Program-made: the position numbers and the translations under genes | From: JABDMH01 sp965223165 | Lineage (GTDB): Bacteria; Bacteroidota; Bacteroidia; Chitinophagales; Saprospiraceae | Assembly (NCBI GenBank): GCA_965223165.1 | Contig: CBDCVQ010000020.1 | Span: 1-64,000 of the forward strand | Length of the DNA: 64,000 bases | Direction: 5' to 3' | Shown here: positions 17,457-25,757 of the stretch, one piece after another | How positions within the stretch are numbered: the stretch's first letter is position 1 | How the letters are laid out: each line of letters starts with the position of its first letter | The notes under the pieces: model-generated | Told to the model about the DNA's origin: nothing | Seen by the model: only the letters and a program-made list of their open reading frames with translations | Databases searched by the model: none

Positions 17457-19895
17457 TTACCTCTTCACAAGCTTCTTCAAGGCAATCTTGTCGTCCTGGC
17501 GGATCCGTACGAAGTATATTCCAGCGTTGATGCCCTCCATCGAGTACTCGATCATCCCGTCAGTCAAAAACTGGTTTTGAACCCGTCTCAGGGTGCTGCC
17601 CGATAAGTCCACAATCTCCAGGTCAATGGCCGAGGAGAGAGGTGAAGAAAAGGACATGCGGAGCCAATCTTCGACCGGATTGGGAAAGAGGTTGATGCTC
17701 TCGGTGAAAGCCAGGTCGATCACGTCGGTGCTTTGACCTTCCACGGTGACAAAGAACGAACAGCAAGCGTAATTACCAGAGTCATCTGTGGCTAGATAGG
17801 ACACCTTCGTCTCGCCAACTGGAAATTCGCTTCCACTCGGAAGGCCTTCCAGCATTTCAAGTGTGTCCACACCGCAATTATCGGTAGCGACCGGCATATC
17901 ATAGGTGACCATCGCACCACTATCGACCGTGATGTCTGGCATGCAGAATGTGAATACCGGACTGACGGTGTCTACCACCCCGACGGAGACGGTAGCGGTA
18001 TCGGCATTGCCAGCCTGATCCACAACCACATAGGCGAAGTCCTTTGTACCGAGATCTGTGCAGGTGGCCAAGCCATCGGGGAGCGCAAACCCTACGATGC
18101 TGCAATTGTCTGAACTGCCAGCTTCTATCATTTGCACAGAAACGGTCGCCTGACCCGTCGTGTCCAAATACACGGTAAGCGTATCGACGACCACAGCCTG
18201 CGGCGGAATATCATCGTTGGCCACCAGTGAAGTATCAAAGGTAGCTTGACAACCATTTTCGTCCGTGACGGACACGGAATAGGATCCGACCGGAAGACCG
18301 CTCTCCGTATCAAGGGTGCCACCACTCGACCAGAGATAGGTATGGTTGCCGCTGCCTCCAGAAACCAACACCATCAAGCTCCCCGTACTATCATCAGGAC
18401 AAGTTAGGTGGCTGGCTACCAGGCTGGCTGATAAGGCCGTTGACTCCTCGATCATGACCGCTAGAATCTCCTGGCACGCGGCGCCGTCCTCCACGGTCAC
18501 GTCATACATGCCGGCCGCCAATCCTTCAACTTCACTGGTCGTCAGGCCATTGGACCAACTATACGTGACCGGCTGCACCGCGCCACTGACAGATACAGAG
18601 GCCGAACCCGTACTATCGCCGTGACAATCCACATCCACGCTACTGACAGTAGCAGAAAGCCCGCAATCGAATGCCTGTACCGTCACCATATCCACGATTT
18701 CGCATCCATTGGCATCCGTGGCGGTCACCGCATAAGTGCCGCCAGCCAAGCCATCGATCGAGCTACCGGAGTCGCCATTGCTCCAGGCGTAGGTGAATCC
18801 TCCAGAACCCCCTGATGCCGTAGCTTCGGCGGTGCCATCGTTGGCCATGTTGGCGGTTTCATCTGTACTGCTCGCCATAATCGACAAGGCAGCCGGCTCT
18901 GAGAGGGTAACCATGTCTGATATGGTGCACCCGTTGGCGTCCGTGGCCGTCACGCCATAGGAGCCTGCTGCCACATTGCTAATCGTAGCTGTGTTCATGC
19001 CATTGGACCAGCTATAGCTAAACGAGCCCGAACCACCTGAAGCACTGGCGGAAGCCGATCCAGAATTCTCACCGTTACAATCCGGATCTGAGGCGCTTAC
19101 CAGGATTTCAAGTGCGGTAGGCTCGTTTATGGTGACAGATGCCGTGGAGGTCTCGTTATCATTGTCCGTGACAGTTACCGTATAGTCCCCTGCGGATAGA
19201 TTATTGATAGTAGCCGTGTTGCCACCATTAGACCAGGCATAGGAATAGGGAGTGCTGCCGCCCTCCGCTTCTGCCGTAGCAGACCCAGTGTTCTCCCCGT
19301 TGCAATCAACGTCGACCTTGCTTGCGATGGAGGCAGCCAAAGGTGCCGATGCAGCCGACAGGGTGAAGCTTGAGTTGCCCGACACGGGACGATCGCCCGA
19401 AGATCCGCCACCATTGGCAATATTGCCTGCGTAGTACATGGTGATGCTGGCTCCGTCAGGTCCATCTGGTGCGACCCAGTCAAAGGTCCAACTGGCTACA
19501 TTGCTACTGAAGTTCTTGGCGCCTCGATGCTCTACATATTCTCTGCCGCCGGAAGTATTGGTGCCTTCATCATTTGAATTCGGAACAAAATCGCCCGCAT
19601 TGGTATTCCCATTGTCGAATACCGATACCATCTGAAAACCAGCACGTACCGCCCCGGCCGTAGTGGCCTCGACCGTGACCGTCACACTATAGGTCGTGCC
19701 TCCTTCCACCGTAGATGGGATGCCTGAAATGCTGACGGTACCATTTAAACTGGAAGGCGAATGACAACCGGTGCAGAAGCCATCAAAGGGAGCGTTGGTG
19801 CGGCCGTTTGGCGGATTGTCAGATCTACTGCTAAAAACCATCCAGGTGAAGAACAGCAAGCAGTAAGTTATAAGGAGCTTTGCCTTCCTAGTCAT
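17457..19895 (-). CDS. T9SS-exported protein with Reeler-like domain and SprB repeats
   Basis: This 812-residue secreted protein has a signal peptide (residues 1 to about 25, hydrophobic LLITYCLLFFTWMVF). The N-terminal domain resembles the 'choice-of-anchor V'/Reeler-like family and includes FCTGCHS, a CxxCH motif at Cys41-His45. Five SprB-type repeats of about 65 residues follow, each with a C-x-G-xx-TGSA start, an SYxWSNG core and a VTVTDxNGC end. Two HYR-like Ig domains come next. The C-terminal T9SS sorting domain starts at NLFPNPVEDWL and ends ALKKLVKR. SprB-like repeats occur in gliding adhesins and other surface proteins of the phylum. The role is probably surface or extracellular adhesion; no catalytic domain is seen. 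Confidence 0.88.
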   Translation of the reverse strand: MTRKAKLLITYCLLFFTWMVFSSRSDNPPNGRTNAPFDGFCTGCHSPSSLNGTVSISGIPSTVEGGTTYSVTVTVEATTAGAVRAGFQMVSVFDNGNTNAGDFVPNSNDEGTNTSGGREYVEHRGAKNFSSNVASWTFDWVAPDGPDGASITMYYAGNIANGGGSSGDRPVSGNSSFTLSAASAPLAASIASKVDVDCNGENTGSATAEAEGGSTPYSYAWSNGGNTATINNLSAGDYTVTVTDNDNETSTASVTINEPTALEILVSASDPDCNGENSGSASASASGGSGSFSYSWSNGMNTATISNVAAGSYGVTATDANGCTISDMVTLSEPAALSIMASSTDETANMANDGTAEATASGGSGGFTYAWSNGDSGSSIDGLAGGTYAVTATDANGCEIVDMVTVQAFDCGLSATVSSVDVDCHGDSTGSASVSVSGAVQPVTYSWSNGLTTSEVEGLAAGMYDVTVEDGAACQEILAVMIEESTALSASLVASHLTCPDDSTGSLMVLVSGGSGNHTYLWSSGGTLDTESGLPVGSYSVSVTDENGCQATFDTSLVANDDIPPQAVVVDTLTVYLDTTGQATVSVQMIEAGSSDNCSIVGFALPDGLATCTDLGTKDFAYVVVDQAGNADTATVSVGVVDTVSPVFTFCMPDITVDSGAMVTYDMPVATDNCGVDTLEMLEGLPSGSEFPVGETKVSYLATDDSGNYACCSFFVTVEGQSTDVIDLAFTESINLFPNPVEDWLRMSFSSPLSSAIDLEIVDLSGSTLRRVQNQFLTDGMIEYSMEGINAGIYFVRIRQDDKIALKKLVKR

Positions 19896-20217
19896 AGTAG
19901 GTGATGTTTTGGAACAAGCTTAGGGAAAATAAAATTACCGAGGACAGGTCGTCGCATAAAAAAAGCAAGATACCACCAGGTGGATATGTCTCGTGCACAA
20001 CAAGTCAATGCGGTAGCAGTCTGATCCGGTAGCCTCAAGATAGCCACAAATCGTCCGGCACCGCAGATTTCGCTACTGAACCAGACAAATCCATGACCCA
20101 ATATTGACGCCGGATGCCGCAACATGGTCACCGACGGGTCTGGGGGCGGCTTCTGGGCGCTGTACTGCTGAGCGCGACCTACCTGAACAAAGGGCGGCTC
20201 GCACAGTTAATATTGGC
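19896..20217. other. Divergent intergenic region
   Basis: This 322-bp stretch lies between the T9SS gene and the pirin gene. The only symmetric element noticed is CCACCAGGTGG at 19973-19983. No small gene is supported. The pirin reading frame extends upstream through part of it, but without a plausible signal peptide. Confidence 0.5.
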
Positions 20218-21177
20218 ATGAAACGACGCAAGTTTATTCAAGGCTCAGCCGTGGTAGGTCTTACGGCGGCCAGTCCCTTCCTGGTGCACGGATCGGGCAT
20301 GCTAGGCAGCACCGGCTCCCGAAAGATCCATCGCATACTCAAAGCAGACCGGACCATGGTAGGCACCCTGCCGATTATGCGGGCGTTTGCCGGCAATCAT
20401 TTGGACTATGTTTCTCCCTATGTGCTCTTTGATGAGTTTGGGCCGGTAGATCTTTCCGCTGGAAATGCACCCCTCCGAGTCGATGCACATCCGCACGCCG
20501 GAGTCATCCCCACCACTTATTTTCTAGCAGGAAGCGGCCACCACAAGGATAGCTTGGACTACGACATTCAGGTCAACAAGGGAGAATTTATGATGTTTAG
20601 CTCCGGTCGAGGGGCGATCCATATGGAGGAGACGGGGCGAAAGATGTATGAGCAGGGCGGCAGCTACCACGGATTTCAGATCTGGCTCAATATGCCCAGG
20701 CAATTCAAACACATCGATCCCAGTACGCGTGTGTACGGAGACGATGCCATTGGCGGACTCGATTCCGATCACTTCAGCGCACAGGTGGTGCTGGGCGAAT
20801 TGTACGGTGCCAAGTCTGACGTCGAGCTCCTTTCACCGGCCTTTTACTATCACATCACCCTCAAGGCAAATGGACGCATGGATATTCCGACCGACCCCCA
20901 GCACAACGCCTTCATCTACCTGATCAATGGTCAGCTTGAGCTGGAAGGTCGGACGGGTCTCAGCGCCAACCAAGTGGTGTTTTATGAGCGAGGAGAAAGT
21001 ATTATTAATTTGTTCAGTCAGGAAGGCGCAGAATTTCTGGTATTGGGGGGACAACCGCTCGATGAGCCCGTCTATTCCTATGGTCCATTTGTGATGAATA
21101 CGGAAGCCGAGATACATGAATGCATCCGTAATTATCGCCTGGGTCGAATGGGCAACCCGGATGTGGTCAACCGTTAA
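20218..21177 (+). CDS. Tat-exported pirin-family protein
   Basis: This 319-residue bicupin of the pirin family is translated from the ATG at 20218, which gives MKRRKFIQGSAVVGLTAAS. That N-terminus is a twin-arginine signal with RRKFIQ, a hydrophobic stretch and a short polar end. The cupin metal site is visible as VDAHPHAGVIPTTY and then GSGHHKDS, followed by a conserved Glu region (HMEETG). Bacterial pirins often have quercetinase-like dioxygenase activity or act as redox-sensing regulators in the cytoplasm. A Tat signal points to folding with metal in the cytoplasm and action in the periplasm, which is less usual. The gene converges with the sulfatase gene, with 11 bp between the stop codons. 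Confidence 0.85.
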   Translation: MKRRKFIQGSAVVGLTAASPFLVHGSGMLGSTGSRKIHRILKADRTMVGTLPIMRAFAGNHLDYVSPYVLFDEFGPVDLSAGNAPLRVDAHPHAGVIPTTYFLAGSGHHKDSLDYDIQVNKGEFMMFSSGRGAIHMEETGRKMYEQGGSYHGFQIWLNMPRQFKHIDPSTRVYGDDAIGGLDSDHFSAQVVLGELYGAKSDVELLSPAFYYHITLKANGRMDIPTDPQHNAFIYLINGQLELEGRTGLSANQVVFYERGESIINLFSQEGAEFLVLGGQPLDEPVYSYGPFVMNTEAEIHECIRNYRLGRMGNPDVVNR

Positions 21178-21188
21178 GGCATCCCGAC

Positions 21189-22946
21189 TCAGTCCACTCG
21201 CTCCACGGCCACCCAGAAAGGAAAAATTCGTCGACCATCGACTCGATAAAAGGGTATCAGATCGCCCTTGACCTTAGGTAGGCGGACATCCCGCATTTCG
21301 ATCAGATTCGTGGTGCCGTCGCCCTCGACTTGCTTGCGATGCAGGGTGGCACCCGTCTCGAGAAAGAGCTGCCCACCCAAGGGCACGGGCTCGATGAATT
21401 TGAATCGCACATGATAGCGGCCTTCCTTGACGGCCACATTCCACTTTCCAAAGATGTCCTCTTGTGCCCAGATGCCTCTCGCTCCATCCGCGTCATTTCT
21501 GCTCAGGTAGACTGGATTCTCGTACCTGCTACCGAGCACGATCCGCGGCGGATCCACCATATTTGCCGACGCGATCAGTTCGCCGTAGATCTCGTCCATT
21601 TCGACCTTTAGGGCCGCTGCCTCGCTGGGCCGGTCGGCCACCATATTTCGTTGCTCGTAGGGATCATTAGCCAGATCAAAGAGTTCGAAGGCATCAATGG
21701 GATCGTCATAGCTGCCATTGCCGACCAGCTTCAGCGCGCCCTTTTGGAGAGCCATATTGTTGTACAATTCGGGATACTTTCGGGTCCAATAAAAGAACAA
21801 ACTGCGGTCCTGCCATGCGACTTCCTGTCCTAATAGCAGGGGTTGTAGACTCACTCCGTCGATGACTCGATCGCCTGGGAGCCGTACCCCACATATTTGG
21901 GCCAGGGTGGGCAGCATATCGATGTGCGCCGCCGTGGTTTGGATATCACGATCGCCCGAAAACATATTGGGATAGCGCATGAAAAGGGGCACTCGCACCC
22001 CTCCCCGAAAGACACTGCTTTTGCGGCCCCGCATACCTCCGACATATCGACGCTGCTGTGGGCCGTTGTCGGTCATAAAAATGACCATTGTGTTGCGCTC
22101 GATGCCCAGCTCTTTCAGTCTGCTCAGCAGTCGCCCCACATTGTCATCAATATTGGACACCATGGCGTACACCTTTCGGGCGTCCTCCTTGTCTCGTTCG
22201 GTCATCTCGGGTAGGGGCATATCGTCATCAAATCCTGCGGCGGGATCGATGTCCTTGTACATCTGGTAATATTTGTTCGGCACTTGCAGTGGCGTGTGCG
22301 GTGCATTGAAGGACAAATAGCAGAAGAAGGGCTGATCGGCGTGAGTCTCGACGAAGCGGATGGCCCCGTCCGTAAATATGTCGGAGCAGTATCCACGAAA
22401 GGCTTCTTGCTCGTCATTATGCCACAGGACGGGATCATAGTAACTGCTATCACGTCTAAAGTAGGTAGTGAAGTCTCCCACTTGACCCATACCGCCGGCT
22501 TTGTGAATCAGCGAAACATCAAAACCCTGGTCGCTGGGTCGGCTTGGGTAAGCATCTCCCAGGTGCCACTTGCCAAACACCCCGGTGGCGTATCCCGCCT
22601 TCGCCAGGACTTCGGCTATGGTCACCTCATTACCCGCCATGATGGCACCGCCGTTGTAGGTATCTCGCACCCCCGTGCGAAGGGAGTAGCGCCCCGTCAT
22701 CAGGCTCGACCGTGTGGGGGCACAGACCGGGGACACGTAAAAGTTGGTAAAGCGAACGCTTTCGCGAGCCAATGCGTCCAATACGGGTGTCTTCACATGG
22801 GGATTGCCATGGTAGCCTAGGTCTCCATAGCCTTGGTCGTCCGTGATGATAAGTATCACATTGGGCGGCTGTGCCTGCAGGGCCAAGGCTCCCAGCGCGG
22901 ACAGGCAAAAACAGCAGATGGTAACACACAAAAGTTTCTTTCTCAT
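21189..22946 (-). CDS. Secreted sulfatase (arylsulfatase type)
   Basis: This 585-residue alkaline-phosphatase-superfamily sulfatase removes sulfate esters, probably from sulfated polysaccharides. The start is the ATG at 22946, giving the signal peptide MRKKLLCVTICCFCLSALGA ending at LQAQ; the frame stays open further into the repeat array, but that part is not protein-like. The metal-binding start NVILIITDDQGYGDLGYHG is clear. The active-site motif CAPTRSSLMTGR fits C-x-P-x-R, so the Cys would be converted to formylglycine by an FGE enzyme encoded elsewhere. GVFGKWHLG, IFMTDNGPQ and the C-terminal small domain are typical. Secreted sulfatases suggest use of marine or host sulfated glycans. 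Confidence 0.93.
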   Translation of the reverse strand: MRKKLLCVTICCFCLSALGALALQAQPPNVILIITDDQGYGDLGYHGNPHVKTPVLDALARESVRFTNFYVSPVCAPTRSSLMTGRYSLRTGVRDTYNGGAIMAGNEVTIAEVLAKAGYATGVFGKWHLGDAYPSRPSDQGFDVSLIHKAGGMGQVGDFTTYFRRDSSYYDPVLWHNDEQEAFRGYCSDIFTDGAIRFVETHADQPFFCYLSFNAPHTPLQVPNKYYQMYKDIDPAAGFDDDMPLPEMTERDKEDARKVYAMVSNIDDNVGRLLSRLKELGIERNTMVIFMTDNGPQQRRYVGGMRGRKSSVFRGGVRVPLFMRYPNMFSGDRDIQTTAAHIDMLPTLAQICGVRLPGDRVIDGVSLQPLLLGQEVAWQDRSLFFYWTRKYPELYNNMALQKGALKLVGNGSYDDPIDAFELFDLANDPYEQRNMVADRPSEAAALKVEMDEIYGELIASANMVDPPRIVLGSRYENPVYLSRNDADGARGIWAQEDIFGKWNVAVKEGRYHVRFKFIEPVPLGGQLFLETGATLHRKQVEGDGTTNLIEMRDVRLPKVKGDLIPFYRVDGRRIFPFWVAVERVD

Positions 22947-24283
22947 CGTCGTCCCATTTATTAGAACGGTCAGAAAATAGGAAACTCGGTCCATATGGTG
23001 TGGTGGTTTTAGCTGACTAGCCGTGGTCGCTGCATGTGGCAGGGTCATGTGGGTGCATCCAGTTTTGGGGGCATTGGTCCTAGTGGGCGGCTCGCCGATC
23101 TCTGCCGAGCGCAGGGCACACCCGCAGCTCGACGATCCAAAATCACCATCACCATCACAATCAGTTATCCCCAATCAAACTACGAGGCTCCCGATCCACC
23201 CAAGAATAGAGTATGAAGCAGGACAAAGTTCCACCCCACGAGCGCTCGAAAAAACCGTCCACCGTCTGCCGTGCCAGTGGGGGGCTCGCCGATCTCTGCC
23301 GAGCGCAGGGCCTTCCCGCAGCTCGACGATCCAAAATCACAATCAACTATCCCCAATCAAGCTACGAGGCTCCTGATCCACCAAAGAATAGAGTATGAAG
23401 CAGGTCAAAGTTCCACCCCACGAGCGCTCGAAAAACCATCCACCGTCTACCGTCCCAGTGGGCGGCTCGCCGATCTCTGCCGACGCAGGGCCTTCCCGCA
23501 GCTCGACGATCCAAAATCACAATTAACTATCCCCAATCAAGCTACGAGGCTCCTGATCCACCAAAGAATAGAGTATAAAGCAGGACAAACCCCACCGTCT
23601 ACCGTCCGCCGTGCCAGTGGGCGGCTCGCCGATCTCTGCCAAGCGCAGGGCCTTCCCGCAGCTCGACGATCCAAAATCACCATCACCATCACAATCAGTT
23701 ATCCCCAATCAGCTACGAGGCTCCTGATCCACCAAAGAATAGAGTATGAAGCTGGTCAAAGTTCCACCCCACGAGCGCTCGAAAAAACCGTCCACCGTCT
23801 ACCGTCTGCCGTCTGCCATCCCAGTGGGCGGCTCGCCGATCTCTGCCGAGCGCAGGGCCTTCCCGCAGCTCGACGATCCAAAATCACAATCACCATCACC
23901 ATCAGTTATCCCCAATCAACTACGAGGCTCCTGATCCACCAAAGAATAGAGTATGAAGCAGGACAAATTTCAACCCCACGAGCGCTCGAAAAACCGTCCA
24001 CCGTCCACCGTCTACCGTCTGCCGTCCCAGTGGGCGGCTCGCCGATCTCTGCCGACGCAGGGCCTTCCCGCAGCTCGACGATCCGAAATCACAATCAACT
24101 ATCCCCAATCAAGCTACGAGGCTCCTGATCCACCAAAGAATAGAGTATAAAGCAGGACAAATTTCAACCCCACGAGCGCTCGAAAGAACCGTCCACCGTC
24201 TGCCGTCTACCGTCCACCGTCGTAGTGGGCGGCTCGCCGATCTCCGCCAAGCGCAGGGCCTTCCCGCAGCTCGACGATCCAGC

Positions 24284-24420
24284 AGCACAATGCGTGAGGC
24301 GAGGACGCGCTCACGCGGCCAAAAGGGGTGCGTATAATACGTGAAATCCCCAGCTAGCAGTGGGGCCATCGATCTCAGCCGGACTAACAGATCCACCCCA
24401 CGAGCGCTCGCATGACCGTC
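24284..24420. repeat. Structured variant module of the array, copy A
   Basis: In place of the usual ATCCCCAATCA middle part this unit has three successive inverted repeats: GCGTGAG/CTCACGC (24292 and 24310), CGTAT-A-ATACG (24331-24341) and CCCCA/TGGGG (24348 and 24361). It includes TATAAT at 24333. It recurs about 600 bp downstream with one single-base indel in the part compared. Confidence 0.8.
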
Positions 24421-24881
24421 TGCCGTGCCAGTGGGCGGCTCGCCGATCTCTGCCGAGCGCAGGCACACCCACAGCTCGACGATCCCAAATCACCATCACC
24501 ATCACCATCAGTTATCCCCAATCAACTACGAGGCTCCTGATCCACCAAAGAATAGAGTATGAAGCAGGACAAAGTTCCACCCCACGAGCGCTCGCAAAAA
24601 CCGTCCACCGTCTGCCGTCTGCCGTGCCAGTGGGCGGCTCGCCGATCTCTGCCAAGCGCAGGCACACCCACAGCTCGACGATCCAAAATCACAATCAGTT
24701 ATCCCCAATCAGCTACGAGGCTCCTGATCCACCAAAGAATAGAGTATAAAGCAGGACAAATTTCCACCCCACGAGCGCTCGAAAAACCATCCACCGTCTA
24801 CCGTCTACCGTCCACCGTCCCAGTGGGCGGCTCGCCGATCTCTGCCAAGCGCAGGGCCTTCCCGCAGCTCGACGATCCAGC

Positions 24882-25020
24882 AGCACAAATGCGTGAGGCG
24901 AGGACGCGCTCACGCGGCCAAAAGGGGTGCGTATAATACGTGAAATCCCCAGCTAGCAGTGGGGCCATCGATCTCAGCCGGACTAACAGATCCACCCCAC
25001 GAGCGCTCGCATGACCGTCT
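24882..25020. repeat. Structured variant module of the array, copy B
   Basis: This is a near-identical copy of the module at 24284. The same three inverted repeats lie at 24891/24909, 24930-24940 and 24947/24960. The pair defines a higher-order repeat of about 600 bp (three ordinary units) within the array. Confidence 0.8.
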
Positions 25021-25757
25021 GCCGTGCCAGTGGGCGGCTCGCCGATCTCTGCCGAGCGCAGGCACACCCACAGCTCGACGATCCCAAATCACAATCACCA
25101 TCACAATCAGTTATCCCCAATCAACTACGAGGCTCCTGATCCACCAAAGAATAGAGTATGAAGCAGGACAAAGTTCCACCCCACGAGCGCTCGAAAAAAC
25201 CGTCCACCGTCTGCCGTCTACCGTCCACCGTCGTAGTGGGCGGCTCGCCGATCTCTGCCGACGCAGGGCCTTCCCGCAGCTCGACGATCCAGCAGCACAA
25301 TCAACTATCCCCAATCAAGCTACGAGGCTCCCGATCCACCAAAGAATAGAGTATGAAGCAGGACAAAGTTCCACCCGACGAGCGCTCGAAAAAACCGTCC
25401 ACCGTCTGCCGTCCGCCGTGCCAGTGGGCGACTCGCCGATCTCTGCCAAGCACAGGGCCTTCCCGCAGCTCGACGATCCAAAATCACAATTAACTATCCC
25501 CAATCAAGCTACGAGGCTCCTGATCCACCAAAGAATAGAGTATAAAGCAGGACAAAGTTCCACCCCACGAGCGCTCGAAAAAAACGTCCACCGTCAACCG
25601 TCCACCATCCACCGTCTACCGTCCACCGTCAACCGTTTTTTCGCCATGTCCCCCCTTTGTCCACCCTCTTTTCTTGCCTCAGGCCCTAGGTGAACCTACT
25701 TTCGAGACCAATGGCAACGGCCAGTATTATCGGAATAATCTCAAAAAAGTGTCACCA

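Larger units (their letters stand above)
23083..25640. repeat. Nested tandem repeat array, 13 units of about 160-207 bp
   Basis: Thirteen copies of a unit start with GTGGGCGGCTCGCCGATC at about 23083, 23277, 23458, 23618, 23824, 24030, 24225, 24431, 24630, 24823, 25030, 25236 and 25423. Each holds, in order, a GC-rich block, a variable CAC(A/C)AT hexamer tract (short or 12 bp longer), ATCCCCAATCA, CTCCTGATCCACCAAAGAA, the 10-bp palindrome CGAGCGCTCG and a variable CCGTCNA heptamer tract. Two copies (7 and 10) carry a different 110-bp middle part. Unit lengths are not multiples of three and frames shift between copies, so the long open frames across the array on both strands look incidental. 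The array separates the divergent sulfatase and large T9SS genes. Confidence 0.93.

Noticed and set aside
24333..24338. TATAAT as a promoter -10 box in the structured module
   Set aside because: Bacteroidota use a different -7 consensus (TAnnTTTG), and no -33 element or gene follows.
23083..25640. CRISPR or integron cassette array
   Set aside because: No short repeat with unique spacers, no attC-like sites with cassette genes, and no integrase or cas gene.
23271..25693. Long open frames across the nested array as repeat proteins
   Set aside because: Unit lengths are not multiples of three, frames break between copies, both strands are equally open, and no signal peptide or start context is seen.
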